64,000 nucleotides of DNA. Source: Leucobacter sp. CX169. Its GTDB lineage: Bacteria; Actinomycetota; Actinomycetes; Actinomycetales; Microbacteriaceae. The notes beneath the pieces were generated by a model that had not been told where the DNA came from, did no database searches, and was given only the letters and a program-made list of their open reading frames with translations. Position 1 is the first letter of the stretch. Every line of letters begins with the position of its first letter. A program made the position numbers and the translations under genes. The DNA lies in assembly GCF_017161405.1 (NCBI RefSeq), contig NZ_CP071051.1:1054001-1118000 (forward strand), read 5' to 3'. Below are positions 24,476-33,767 of the stretch, one piece after another.

Positions 24476-26242
24476 ATGGCTCGGAAAACACTCCTCTCAA
24501 CCGCGGCGCTCGGCGCCGCCGCGATGCTGGTCCTCAGTGGCTGTGCGAGTGGCGGCGGGGGCGGTGGTGACACGGCCGACGGCGACGCCCAAGCTGGCGG
24601 CACGCTCAAGGTCCTATCGAACGGCGACGTCGATCGACTTGACCCGCAGCTAACCGCCTACGTTCCCGTGAACAGCGTCGTGCGCTCACTGTCGCGCTCG
24701 ATCCTGAGCTACGAATCGTCGAACGACGTCGATGCGCGCACTCAGCTCGTGGGAGACCTCGCGACCGAGGTTCCGGTCCCGACCGATGACGGGCTGACCT
24801 ACGAGATCACGCTGCGCGATGGCGCCACCTGGGACGCCCCGGACGGATCCCGCCCGATCGTGGCCGAGGACGTCGCCCGCGGCATCGAGCGCATTTGCAA
24901 CCCCCACATCGGGGCCGCGCTCGGCGGATACTTCATCAACCTCATCGAGGGCATGACCGAGTACTGCGACGGGTTCGCCGCAGTCGCTCCCGATGCCGCC
25001 GCGATGAAGGCGTACATCGATGAGAACGACATCTCGGGCATCGAGACGCCCGATGAGAAGACTGTTATCTTCCGCCTCGTCGAGCCGGCATCTGACTTCA
25101 CGTCAATGCTGAGCCTCCCCACGGCAAACCCCGCACCGGTGGAGGTGCTCGACTACCTCCCCGATTCCCCCGAGTACCGCGACAACTTCATCGCGTCCGG
25201 CCCCTACACGGTCGGTTCGTACACCCCCGATGTCAAATGGGAGTTCGTGCGGAACGAATCTTGGGACCCGAAGAGCGACGACCTCCGCAAGGCGTACGTC
25301 GACACGATCGAGATGACGATGGGTGTCGAGGGCGACGCGGCAATGCAGCAGCTCCAGGCAGGATCCGCCGACATGCTCTTCGATCTCAGCCCCAGCCCGG
25401 CGAACATCCAGCAGCTCAAGGCCGCAAACGACGAGAAGTTCACCACGCTGGAAAACGGCGGCATCGATCAGTTCCTCTGGATCAACACAAAGACGGGCAA
25501 CAATGGCGGTGCCCTGCAAAAGCTCGAGGTGCGCGAAGCGCTGCAGTACGCCATCGACAAGCCGGCCGTCGTTCAGGTGATGGGTGGCTCGGACATCGCG
25601 ACCGTCACGAACGGCATCTTTGGCCCCGGCATTAACGGGTACGAAGAGTACGCTCCATTCGGCGACAACGGTGGCAAGGCTGATCCGGAGAAGGCGAAGG
25701 CCATGCTCAAGGCCGCCGGCGTCGAGAATCTGACGCTGAAGCTGCCGTACCGCAACGTCGGCACCCAGCCGGACATCGCGCAGACCGTGCAGGCAAGCCT
25801 CGAGGAGGCCGGCATTACGGTCGAGCTCTTCCCGGTTCCGCCGACCGACTACTACGCCAACTTCATGACGAACCCTGAGAACGCATCGAGCGGTGCGTGG
25901 GACGTGGCGCTCGTGGGCTGGTCGCCGGACTGGGTGGGTGGGGCCGCGCGCAGCGTGTTCCAGCCGCAGTTCACCTTCAACGGCACCCCGCAGTCGTATA
26001 ACTACGTCGACTACAACAACGATGAAGCGAACGAGCTCGCGGCCCAGGCGCTGGCCGCCGAGACACCCGAGGAGGCCGGCAAGCTCTGGCACCAGGTCGA
26101 TCAGACCGTGATGGCCGACTCGCCGATCGTCAGCATCGTGGCCCGGAAGAAGGCGAACTACCACTCGGACCGCGTGCAGAACTTCGAGATCTATGGACTC
26201 GCTCAGAACGGAGACTGGGCAAACGTCTGGCTGAAGCAGTAA
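24476..26242 (+). CDS. Peptide ABC transporter substrate-binding lipoprotein (SBP_bac_5)
   Basis: Extracellular receptor of an oligo/dipeptide importer. 588 aa. Lipoprotein signal with lipobox LSGC, lipidated Cys23, followed by a Ser/Gly-rich linker. The mature part has the family-5 pattern: GGTLKVLSNGDVDRLDPQLTAY near the N-terminus, VGDLATEVPVPTDDGLTYEITLRDGATWDAPDG, and REALQYAIDKPAVVQVMGG in the middle. Ribosome-binding site AAAGGTG lies 5 nt before the ATG. It heads a five-gene operon with ATPase, two permeases and two prolyl peptidases. A strong hairpin follows the stop. Confidence 0.95.
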   Translation: MARKTLLSTAALGAAAMLVLSGCASGGGGGGDTADGDAQAGGTLKVLSNGDVDRLDPQLTAYVPVNSVVRSLSRSILSYESSNDVDARTQLVGDLATEVPVPTDDGLTYEITLRDGATWDAPDGSRPIVAEDVARGIERICNPHIGAALGGYFINLIEGMTEYCDGFAAVAPDAAAMKAYIDENDISGIETPDEKTVIFRLVEPASDFTSMLSLPTANPAPVEVLDYLPDSPEYRDNFIASGPYTVGSYTPDVKWEFVRNESWDPKSDDLRKAYVDTIEMTMGVEGDAAMQQLQAGSADMLFDLSPSPANIQQLKAANDEKFTTLENGGIDQFLWINTKTGNNGGALQKLEVREALQYAIDKPAVVQVMGGSDIATVTNGIFGPGINGYEEYAPFGDNGGKADPEKAKAMLKAAGVENLTLKLPYRNVGTQPDIAQTVQASLEEAGITVELFPVPPTDYYANFMTNPENASSGAWDVALVGWSPDWVGGAARSVFQPQFTFNGTPQSYNYVDYNNDEANELAAQALAAETPEEAGKLWHQVDQTVMADSPIVSIVARKKANYHSDRVQNFEIYGLAQNGDWANVWLKQ

Positions 26243-26254
26243 CTCACCCCGACG

Positions 26255-26288
26255 GGCTGGCGCGGCGGCGAAGGTCGCCGCGCCAGCC
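26255..26288 (+). promoter_or_regulatory. 13-bp perfect hairpin between binding-protein and ATPase genes
   Basis: GGCTGGCGCGGCG (26255-26267) pairs with 26276-26288 over an 8-nt loop. No T-tract follows and the operon continues, so it probably protects the binding-protein mRNA or attenuates downstream expression, as hairpins after binding-protein genes often do. Confidence 0.65.
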
Positions 26289-26314
26289 ACACCACCACAA
26301 ATTGGGAGTACCCA

Positions 26315-28141
26315 TTGGCAATTCTTGACGTGCGTCATCTCGTCATCGACATTCCGACGGAAGACGGCGCGGTACACGCCGTGCAAGACGTCTCGTTCTC
26401 GGTCCAGGAGGGCGAGTTCTTCGGCATCGTTGGCGAATCGGGGTCGGGCAAGTCCGTGCTTGTGCAGTCGGTGATGGGGTTGATCCCCTCGGCGCAGAGC
26501 TCGGGTCAGGTCCTGTTCCAGGGCGAAGACCTGCTCTCGCTCTCGAGCGAGGCCCTGCGGCAAAAGCGCGGCCGCGACATCAGTATGATCTTCCAGGATC
26601 CGCTCTCGAGCCTGCACCCGCAGTACACGATCGGCTGGCAGATCGTCGAGCAGATTCGCGCCCACGAGCGTGTGACCAAGCAGGCCGCGAAGGCGCGCGC
26701 CATCGAACTGCTGGAGAAGGTGCGCATTCCCGACGCCGCCGCCAGATTCGACTCGTACCCGCACCAGTTCTCGGGCGGCATGCGTCAGCGCGTCATGATC
26801 GCGATGAGCCTGTCCCTCGGCCCGGCGATGATCATCGCCGACGAGCCGACCACCGCACTCGACTCGACCGTGCAGGCCCAGATCCTTGACCTCCTCGGCG
26901 AGATGCGCGAAGACCTGGGCGCCACTGTCGTCATGATTAGCCACGACCTCGGGATCCTGTCCCGCGTCGCCGATCGCGTGATGGTGATGTATGGCGGGCG
27001 GAAGCTCGAGATCGGGGCCAGCGAGAACGTGCTGGGAAACCCGGCGCACCCGTACACCGCCGGGCTCCTGCGCTCGTCGTCCTTCAACCGTGCGCCCGGC
27101 ACCCCCCTCATCCCGATCGCGGGCCGGCCACCGAGCCTGCTCAGGCCACCGGCCGGCTGCGTGTTTCGCGATCGCTGCCCGAACGCGATGGACATCTGTG
27201 GCGAGGCGCCGCCGCTGCAGAAGTACAGCGACGGCACCGAGTCGCTCTGCTGGCTCACGACCCCTCCGACCGAGCCGGCCGCCCCGGAGTTCTCGGAAGC
27301 GGAGATCGTGGCCACCCCGGGCAACACCATCGTCGAGGTGGAACACCTCTCGGTGACGTTCCCGCAGCGGCGCGGCGAAGACAAGACGGTACTCAGCGAT
27401 ATCTCGCTCGAGGTGCGCCGCGGCGAAACACTGGGTCTGGTGGGCGAGAGCGGGTGCGGCAAGACGACGCTCGCCCGCGCCATCGCCGGCCTCATTCCTC
27501 CGAGCGCCGGGACGATTCGCTTCGACGAACAGGACATCGCCGGCCTCAGCGATGCCGAGTGGCGCCAGATGCGCCGCAAGGTGCAGGTCGTCTTCCAGGA
27601 TCCCTTTGGCTCGCTGAACCCGAAGCGTCGCGTGGGTTCCATCATCGGCGATCCGTTCCGGATTCACCGCGTCGCCCGCGGGGCTGAACGCCTCGCCCGG
27701 GTGCAGGAGCTGATGGAGTTGGTCGGGTTGAACCCCGAGCACTACAACCGGTTCCCGTCCCAGTTCTCGGGCGGCCAGCGCCAACGCATCGGCATCGCCC
27801 GCGCGATCGCGCTCAACCCCGAGCTCGTCATCCTCGACGAGCCGGTGTCCGCGCTCGATGTGTCGATTCAGGCGCAGGTGCTCAACCTGCTCGACGAGCT
27901 GCAGCGCGAGCTCGGCCTCACGTATCTCTTCATCTCGCATGACCTGGCGGTGGTGCGCCACGTCTGCGACCGCATCGCCGTGATGGACGGGGGCAAGATC
28001 ATCGAGCTGGGCGACGCGGCGACCGTTTCCGGCAACCCGCAGGAGGCGTTCACCAAGCGGCTCTTGTCTGCCGCCCCTCCCGAGATCCCGAAAATTGTGC
28101 GCGAACGGGTCCTGCTGTCCGCCGAAGGGAGTGCACTGTGA
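26315..28141 (+). CDS. Peptide ABC transporter ATPase, two fused nucleotide-binding domains (DppD-DppF type)
   Basis: 608 aa, a fusion of the two ATPases that are separate in Dpp/Opp systems. NBD1: Walker A GESGSGKSV (40-48), signature SGGMRQRVMIAMSLS, Walker B MIIADEPTTALD, and the oligopeptide-transporter C-terminal Cys cluster region (PPAGCVFRDRCPNAMDIC), which may hold an iron-sulphur centre. NBD2: Walker A GESGCGKTT (377-385), signature SGGQRQRIGIARAI, Walker B LVILDEPVSALD. The TTG start is supported by GGGAG 6 nt upstream and by the family N-terminus. It overlaps the permease gene by 4 nt. Confidence 0.95.
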   Translation: MAILDVRHLVIDIPTEDGAVHAVQDVSFSVQEGEFFGIVGESGSGKSVLVQSVMGLIPSAQSSGQVLFQGEDLLSLSSEALRQKRGRDISMIFQDPLSSLHPQYTIGWQIVEQIRAHERVTKQAAKARAIELLEKVRIPDAAARFDSYPHQFSGGMRQRVMIAMSLSLGPAMIIADEPTTALDSTVQAQILDLLGEMREDLGATVVMISHDLGILSRVADRVMVMYGGRKLEIGASENVLGNPAHPYTAGLLRSSSFNRAPGTPLIPIAGRPPSLLRPPAGCVFRDRCPNAMDICGEAPPLQKYSDGTESLCWLTTPPTEPAAPEFSEAEIVATPGNTIVEVEHLSVTFPQRRGEDKTVLSDISLEVRRGETLGLVGESGCGKTTLARAIAGLIPPSAGTIRFDEQDIAGLSDAEWRQMRRKVQVVFQDPFGSLNPKRRVGSIIGDPFRIHRVARGAERLARVQELMELVGLNPEHYNRFPSQFSGGQRQRIGIARAIALNPELVILDEPVSALDVSIQAQVLNLLDELQRELGLTYLFISHDLAVVRHVCDRIAVMDGGKIIELGDAATVSGNPQEAFTKRLLSAAPPEIPKIVRERVLLSAEGSAL

Positions 28142-29103
28142 ATACCGTGTTCTCGAAAGACACCAAGCTGATTGTCACGCCCGGCTACGCCGCGCAGAAG
28201 GCGGCGGACATCCAGGCCAAGAGCTCGTGGCAGCTCACCTTCGCCCGGCTCGTGCGCGACCCCGCAAGCGTGATCTCCGCGGCAGTGATCGTCCTCATCG
28301 TCCTCTTCGCCATCGGCGCGCCGCTCATTGCGCAGTGGACGGGGCACGGCCCGACCGAGCAATTCCGGGAGACGGGGCTCTCCGAGGCCGGTATCCCGGT
28401 CGCGCCAAACGGGGAGTTCTTGCTCGGGACCGATCAGCTCGGGCGCGACGTGTTTGTGCGGCTCGCGTATGGCGCGCAGGTATCGCTCCTCGTCGGCGTT
28501 ATCGCCTCGTTGGTCGCCTCGGCGATCGGCGTGATCGTCGGGGCCACGGCGGGCTTCTTCGGTGGCTGGGTGGACACCGTGCTGAGCCGGATCGTTGACC
28601 TCGTGATGAGCGTCCCGTTCCTGCTGGTCGCGATCGCGCTCGTCGCGGTGCTGGGTCCGAGTCTCGGGCTCTCGATCGTCGTGATTGTGTTCTTCAGTTG
28701 GGCCGGGCTCGCCCGGGTCATTCGCGGCCAGGTGCTCGCGATTCGCGAGCGAGAGTACATCGAGGCCGCCCGGTCGCTCGGCGAGTCGCGCTGGTCGATG
28801 ATGCTGCGCGACGTGCTCCCGAACCTGGTGGTGCCGATCATCGTGTACACCACGCTCGGCATCCCCGCCGCGGTCGTGTTTGAAGCGACGCTGTCGTTCC
28901 TGGGCCTGGGTGTCGTCCCGCCAACGCCCAGCTGGGGCAACATGCTCGCCGACGCTGCAAACGGCTCGATGTACATGGTCGCGCCCTGGATGGTGCTCGT
29001 CCCCGGACTCGCGCTCTTGGCGCTGACCCTCGCGTTCAACCTGCTCGGCGACGGGCTTCGCGACGCACTTGACCCGACCTCCTCGAAGGGGAACAAGGCA
29101 TGA
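28138..29103 (+). CDS. Peptide ABC transporter permease (DppC type)
   Basis: 321 aa inner-membrane permease. N-terminal cytoplasmic extension and a helix (VISAAVIVLIVLFAIGAPLIA), then five more helices. The FLGTDQLGRDVF motif (LLGTDQLGRDVFVRLAYGAQVSLLVG) and the EAA loop EYIEAARSLGESRWSMMLRDVLPNLVVPI are diagnostic for the DppC/OppC subfamily. It pairs with the DppB-type permease that overlaps its stop by 4 nt. Confidence 0.95.
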   Translation: MNTVFSKDTKLIVTPGYAAQKAADIQAKSSWQLTFARLVRDPASVISAAVIVLIVLFAIGAPLIAQWTGHGPTEQFRETGLSEAGIPVAPNGEFLLGTDQLGRDVFVRLAYGAQVSLLVGVIASLVASAIGVIVGATAGFFGGWVDTVLSRIVDLVMSVPFLLVAIALVAVLGPSLGLSIVVIVFFSWAGLARVIRGQVLAIREREYIEAARSLGESRWSMMLRDVLPNLVVPIIVYTTLGIPAAVVFEATLSFLGLGVVPPTPSWGNMLADAANGSMYMVAPWMVLVPGLALLALTLAFNLLGDGLRDALDPTSSKGNKA

Positions 29104-30065
29104 TCCGCTACTTCCTCTCCCGCGTCGCCTTCGGCGCGCTGGTGCTTTTCCTGCTCAGCATCTTCGTATTCATCCTGTTCTACGTCTCGCCTTCTGACCC
29201 CGCGCGCATCATCGCGGGCGACAAGGCGACCGAGGAGCTCATGCAGCAGATCAGGGTGAGCCTCGGCCTCGACAAGCCCATGCTGCAGCAGTACCTGATG
29301 TTCCTCGGCAACCTTCTCCAGGGCGATCTCGGATTCTCGTACCGATCCAACCTCCCGGTGGGCGACCTGCTCGTGCGGCGCATTCCCGTAACCATGTCGC
29401 TCGTGTTCGGCGCGGTGGTGCTCTGGCTCGCGATCGGTATCCCGATCGGGATCGCCTCGGCCAAGCGCCCCGGCAGCGTGCGGGATCGCCTCGGTCAGAC
29501 GTTCGCCATCGTCGGAATTAGCTTTCCGACCTTCGTGCTCGGCATGATTGCGCTGTACGCGCTGTATTTCCTCCCGACGAAGATGGGCGTGACGCTGTTC
29601 CCGCCGTCCGGCTATGTGCCGTTCACGGAGAACCCGGCGCAGTGGATCTGGCACCTCGTGCTGCCCTGGCTGACACTGGCCATGGTCATCGCGGCGGTCT
29701 ATGCCCGCCTGACGCGCGGGCAGATGCTCGATGTGCTCGGACAGGACTACATCCGTACCGCCCGAGCCAAGGGCCTCACCGAGCGTCGTGTCGTTTATGT
29801 GCACGCGTTCCGCAGCGCGATGCCACCCCTCGTGACTCAGCTCGGTATCGACATCGGCATGTTGCTCGGCGGTGTCATCGTTATTGAGCAAGTGTTCGGG
29901 CTGCAGGGCGTAGGCTCGCTGGCGGTGACGAGCGTCGCGATGCAGGATCGACCCGTGGTGATCGCGATCGTGTTGCTCGGCGGACTGTTCGTCGTGCTCT
30001 CGAATCTCATTGTTGACCTGCTGTATGCGATGCTCGATTCGAGAGTAAGGACGGCCCGCAAGTGA
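29100..30065 (+). CDS. Peptide ABC transporter permease (DppB type)
   Basis: 321 aa inner-membrane permease. N-terminal helix SRVAFGALVLFLLSIFVFILFYVSPSDPARI, the DppB/OppB marker LGLDKPMLQQYLMFLGNLLQGDLGFSYRS, and the EAA loop QDYIRTARAKGLTERRVVYVHAFRSAMPPLVT. Six membrane segments expected. Start overlaps the preceding stop (ATGA) and its own stop overlaps the hydrolase start, so the operon is tightly coupled. Confidence 0.95.
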   Translation: MIRYFLSRVAFGALVLFLLSIFVFILFYVSPSDPARIIAGDKATEELMQQIRVSLGLDKPMLQQYLMFLGNLLQGDLGFSYRSNLPVGDLLVRRIPVTMSLVFGAVVLWLAIGIPIGIASAKRPGSVRDRLGQTFAIVGISFPTFVLGMIALYALYFLPTKMGVTLFPPSGYVPFTENPAQWIWHLVLPWLTLAMVIAAVYARLTRGQMLDVLGQDYIRTARAKGLTERRVVYVHAFRSAMPPLVTQLGIDIGMLLGGVIVIEQVFGLQGVGSLAVTSVAMQDRPVVIAIVLLGGLFVVLSNLIVDLLYAMLDSRVRTARK

Positions 30066-31357
30066 CGAATTGGTATCCGATCGGTGAGCGACTGGTCGCA
30101 CGCGACCTCTGGGTGAAGGTCCCCTTGGACTGGAACGAGCCCGCTGGGGCAACGATCCGGGTGTTCGCACGCGAGGTCGTCGACGCGGCGAACCGCGAGG
30201 CCGACCTGCCGCTGCTGGTGTTTTTGCAGGGAGGCCCCGGCGGGAAGTCGCCGCGGCCGCTCGAACGCGAGGGCTGGGTCGGCGGTGCGGTGCGCCGCTT
30301 CCGGGTGATCCTGCCCGACCAGCGGGGGACCGGTCGCTCGACACCGCTCGGCGCGGGGGACTTCGACGCGCTTGACGCCGAGGCCGGGGCGAAGCTACTG
30401 GCGCTGCACCGCGCTGACTCGATCGTGCGGGACTTCGAGGCGCTGCGCGAGGAACACTTCCCGGGCCGCCAGTGGTGGACCCTCGGGCAGAGCTACGGCG
30501 GGTTCCTGACGTTGCAGTACCTCTCGCACTTCCCGGAGTCCGTCATTGCGTCGGCGATCACCGGGGGACTGCCGAGCATCGAGCCCGACCCCGAGGTCGT
30601 GTACGCGCGCACGTTCCCCCGCATCGCCGAGAAGAACCGACTCTTCCGCGAGCGGCACCCGCACCTCGTCGAGCGGATCACGCGCGTGGCCGATCTGCTT
30701 GAACGCGAGGAGGTGCGGCTGCCGGGAGGCGACCGGCTCACGGTTCGCCGCCTGCAGACGCTCGGCTTCGACTTTGGCATGAAGCCCGGCTTCGACCGGG
30801 TGCACTGGATCTTCGACGAGGCCTTCAGCGACGAAGCCGAGACGCGGCTGAGCGACACGTTCCTCGCGGAGGTGGAAGCGAACACCGGGTTTGCAACCAA
30901 CCCGCTGTTCATCGCGCTCCAGGAGGCGATCTACGGGCCGGGGCCGAGCAACTGGGCAGCCCAACGCGAACGCGATGCGCGCCCCGAATTCGCCGAGTCA
31001 GCACGGCCGCTGCTGTTCACCGGCGAGACCGTGTTCCCGTGGATGTTCGCCGAGATCGGTGCGCTCCGCGGCCTCGAGTCCGCCGTGCAGTACCTCGCCA
31101 CTCATTACCAAGCGATCGAGACATACAATCTCGACGTGCTCGCGGCAAACGAGGTCCCCGTTGAGGCCGCCGTCTATTTCGACGACATGTACGTGGACGC
31201 GCCGCTCTCGCTCGAGACCGCCGCCCGCGTGCGCGGACTGCACGCGTGGGTGACCAACGAGCACGAGCACGACGGGCTGCGGCTTGGGGACGTCGCCGAG
31301 CGACTCTTCTCGGCGCTCGAGGCGCGCCTCGGCGGCACCACCAACGAACGACACTGA
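30062..31357 (+). CDS. Alpha/beta hydrolase, proline iminopeptidase family (S33)
   Basis: 431 aa. The S33 pattern is clear: oxyanion-loop FLQGGPGGKSPRP, ILPDQRGTGRST, and the nucleophile elbow GQSYGG with Ser144. A cap domain follows (about 180-310), then DMYVDAPLS and VTNEHEHDGLR near the C-terminus supply candidate Asp and His of the triad. Such enzymes remove N-terminal proline from short peptides. GTG start inside the permease stop; translational coupling to the importer implies hydrolysis of the imported peptides in the cytoplasm (no signal peptide). Confidence 0.9.
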   Translation: MTNWYPIGERLVARDLWVKVPLDWNEPAGATIRVFAREVVDAANREADLPLLVFLQGGPGGKSPRPLEREGWVGGAVRRFRVILPDQRGTGRSTPLGAGDFDALDAEAGAKLLALHRADSIVRDFEALREEHFPGRQWWTLGQSYGGFLTLQYLSHFPESVIASAITGGLPSIEPDPEVVYARTFPRIAEKNRLFRERHPHLVERITRVADLLEREEVRLPGGDRLTVRRLQTLGFDFGMKPGFDRVHWIFDEAFSDEAETRLSDTFLAEVEANTGFATNPLFIALQEAIYGPGPSNWAAQRERDARPEFAESARPLLFTGETVFPWMFAEIGALRGLESAVQYLATHYQAIETYNLDVLAANEVPVEAAVYFDDMYVDAPLSLETAARVRGLHAWVTNEHEHDGLRLGDVAERLFSALEARLGGTTNERH

Positions 31358-31402
31358 ACGGCGCCGGCACAACCGGCAACTCCACGTTGAGAGGAACACA
31401 TC

Positions 31403-32911
31403 ATGGCCCAGCACGGTCACACAGACGCCCACGAGGCACTCGGCGCGCGCGTGCGTGTCGTTGACTGGGAGTCGGGCATGCCGAACTCCCGCTCGACCAG
31501 GCGCGACCCCCGTATGCCGCTGCTCACCGAGACCCCCGGATTCACCTCGTGGATGTCGGAGGGCTGGGGCGAGGCATCGCGAGAGCTCACCGTCGAAGCG
31601 GGAGCGGTGGAGGCGGCGGCGGCGCATCGCGCGCGGCTGTCCGCCGAGCTGCCGGGGCAGACGCTCGTGGTCACCGCGGGGCGTTCTCAGCTGCGCGTGA
31701 ACGACAACTACTTCGAGTTCCGCGCCGATAGCGACTTCCTCTGGCTCGTCGGTCACGGTGTTGAGGACGCGGTGCTCGTCATGCGGCCAGTGGCCGGCGG
31801 ACACGACGCCACGCTGTACATCACCCCGCCCGCGCGTCCCGGAAACCCGTCGTTCCACGCCGACGCAAATCACGGCGAGCTCTGGGTCGGGCCCCTCGCC
31901 GGGACGGTAGAGGTGGCCGCCGCGCTCGGGCTCGACGTGCGGCCCGTGGCTGAGCTCCCGGACCTCCGCCTTCCGGACGACGTCCTCATCGCAGGGGCGG
32001 TCGTGGTAGCGCGCGGCTCAGGGCGCGCGCTCGAGGGCAAGGTGCGTTCCCCGCTGCTGGCGCGGGTGCTTTCGGAGCTGCGGCAGATCAAAGATGCGTG
32101 GGAGATCGCGCAGCTGCGCCAGGCGAATCTCGACACTATCGACGGCTTTGCCGCCGTGCGTCGCGAGATTCCGCAGGCGATCGAGCGCGGGGGCGAGCGG
32201 TGGCTCCAGGGGACGTTTGACCGTCACGCGCGCACCGTCGGCCAGGCCCCGGGCTACACCACGATTGTCGGCGCTGGGGCGCACGCCCCGATCCTGCACT
32301 GGGTGCGCGCCGACGGAGAGGTGCGCCCCGACGAACTCTTGCTTCTTGACATGGGGGTGGAGCTGCGTAGCGGCTACACCGCCGACGTGACGCGCACGAT
32401 TCCCGCTGGCGGAACCTTCTCGGCTGCGCAGCGCCAGGTGCACGATCTCGTCGAGCGCTCGCACCGGGCAGGCCTTGCCGCAGTGCAGCCGGGCCGGCTG
32501 TGGGCGGACTTCCACGCCGCGTGCATGGAGGTGCTCGCCGAGGGGCTGTCGGACTGGGGCATGCTGCCCGTCTCGGTCGACGAGGCGCTGTCGGAACACG
32601 GCCAGCACCATCGCCGGTACATCGTCTGCGGTGTCGGCCACCACCTGGGCCTCGACGTACACGACTGCGACTCGTCGCGATACGAGACGTACCTGGGCGG
32701 CACGCTGCAGACCGGTATGGCGCTCACCGTCGAGCCGGGACTGTACTTCCACGCGTGGGATGAGACAGTGCCTCCCGAGCTGCGCGGCATCGGCGTGCGC
32801 CTCGAGGACGACCTCATCGTGACCGAATCGGGGCATGATGTGATCTCCGATGCGCTGCCGATTGACGCCGCCGGGATCGAAGCGTGGATGCGTTCGACCG
32901 CAGGAAAGTAG
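31403..32911 (+). CDS. Xaa-Pro aminopeptidase (M24B)
   Basis: 502 aa metallopeptidase that removes the residue before proline. The creatinase-like N-terminal domain (about 75-245) precedes the pita-bread catalytic domain, where all metal ligands are visible: LLDMGVELRSGYTADVTRTIP (two Asp), VCGVGHHLGLDVHD (His), LTVEPGLYF (Glu) and GVRLEDDLIVTESG (Glu). An AGAGGAAC ribosome-binding site lies upstream of the ATG. As last gene of the importer operon it complements the S33 enzyme for proline-rich peptides. Confidence 0.95.
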   Translation: MAQHGHTDAHEALGARVRVVDWESGMPNSRSTRRDPRMPLLTETPGFTSWMSEGWGEASRELTVEAGAVEAAAAHRARLSAELPGQTLVVTAGRSQLRVNDNYFEFRADSDFLWLVGHGVEDAVLVMRPVAGGHDATLYITPPARPGNPSFHADANHGELWVGPLAGTVEVAAALGLDVRPVAELPDLRLPDDVLIAGAVVVARGSGRALEGKVRSPLLARVLSELRQIKDAWEIAQLRQANLDTIDGFAAVRREIPQAIERGGERWLQGTFDRHARTVGQAPGYTTIVGAGAHAPILHWVRADGEVRPDELLLLDMGVELRSGYTADVTRTIPAGGTFSAAQRQVHDLVERSHRAGLAAVQPGRLWADFHAACMEVLAEGLSDWGMLPVSVDEALSEHGQHHRRYIVCGVGHHLGLDVHDCDSSRYETYLGGTLQTGMALTVEPGLYFHAWDETVPPELRGIGVRLEDDLIVTESGHDVISDALPIDAAGIEAWMRSTAGK

Positions 32912-32946
32912 GGAACGGGTTACAAAACCCCTGGTCCTGACAAAAA

Positions 32947-32975
32947 TTGCAATTCGGGCATTCCCGTGGAAGAAT
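32947..32975 (+). promoter_or_regulatory. Promoter of rpsP operon (TTGCAA-N17-AAGAAT)
   Basis: -35 TTGCAA at 32947-32952 and -10 AAGAAT at 32970-32975 with 17-nt spacing. The transcript would carry a ~75-nt leader with a GAGCGC/GCGCTC hairpin and the GGAG ribosome-binding site of rpsP. Confidence 0.55.
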
Positions 32976-33055
32976 AGTCAGGTGAGCGCAAGCGCTCCCA
33001 AGCTTCGCGTGGGGATATCCCGCCGCGGTTTTCGATCCAACATTTTGGAGCAATC

Positions 33056-33481
33056 ATGGCAGTCAAGATTCGCCTGAAGCGGCTCGGCAAGATCCGCGCC
33101 CCCTACTACCGCATCGTCGTTGCTGACTCGCGCACCAAGCGCGACGGCCGCGTCATCGAGGAGATCGGCAAGTACCACCCGACCGAGCAGCCCTCGTTCA
33201 TCGAGGTCAAGTCGGACCGTGCGCAGTACTGGCTCAGTGTCGGCGCTCAGCCGACCGAGCAGGTCGCCGCGATCCTGAAGCTCACGGGCGACTGGGGCAA
33301 GTTCACGGGCGAGGGCAACACCGAGTCGATGGTGCTCCCCGTTGAGCCCAAGCCGGTCTTCGAGATTGACGCGAAGAAGAAGCCCGTCCTGAAGCCCAAG
33401 GCTGCAAAGGCTGCTCCCGTCGCGGAGGCCACGGAGGCTCCCGCAGCGGAGGCCACCGAGGCCGAGGCTTCGGAGGCCTAG
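33056..33481 (+). CDS. rpsP: 30S ribosomal protein S16
   Basis: 141 aa; the first ~80 residues are canonical S16 ([40 protein letters not shown]). The remaining C-terminal extension is an Ala/Glu/Pro-rich tail typical of actinobacterial S16. It heads the operon with khpA, rimM and trmD; TTTTGGAGC upstream is the ribosome-binding site. Confidence 0.97.
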   Translation: MAVKIRLKRLGKIRAPYYRIVVADSRTKRDGRVIEEIGKYHPTEQPSFIEVKSDRAQYWLSVGAQPTEQVAAILKLTGDWGKFTGEGNTESMVLPVEPKPVFEIDAKKKPVLKPKAAKAAPVAEATEAPAAEATEAEASEA

Positions 33482-33485
33482 GCCC

Positions 33486-33767
33486 TTGTCGGCCCCCGAG
33501 CTTGCTCCGGCGCTCGCGCATCTCGTCAAGGGGATCGTCGATCACCCGGAAGAGGTACGTGTCGCGTCGCGCGATTCGCAGCGCGCTGAGGTGCTGGAGG
33601 TGCGTGTGCACCCCGAGGACCTCGGTCGCGTGATCGGTCGCGGAGGCCGCACCGCGCAGTCCCTGCGCACGGTGGTCGGCGCGCTTGCCGTCGGTCGCCG
33701 CATTCGCGTTGACGTCATCGATACCGATGACGCTCACGCTGCAGCACCCGAGGCTCCCATTGAGTGA
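33486..33767 (+). CDS. khpA: KH-domain RNA-binding protein KhpA
   Basis: 93 aa. A single type-II KH domain with the GRVIGRGGRTAQSLRTVV loop (GxxG) that contacts single-stranded RNA; the flanking strands VLEVRVHPEDL and RIRVDVID complete the fold. KhpA usually pairs with KhpB and affects cell-division and envelope transcripts. The TTG start is 4 nt after the rpsP stop; AGGCC is the only upstream purine patch, so the start is moderately supported. Overlaps rimM by 8 nt. Confidence 0.92.
   Translation: MSAPELAPALAHLVKGIVDHPEEVRVASRDSQRAEVLEVRVHPEDLGRVIGRGGRTAQSLRTVVGALAVGRRIRVDVIDTDDAHAAAPEAPIE

Noticed and set aside
25103-27961. 950-codon antisense frame across the peptide transporter
   Set aside because: Mirrors the strongly supported ABC genes; no family motif is visible in its translation.
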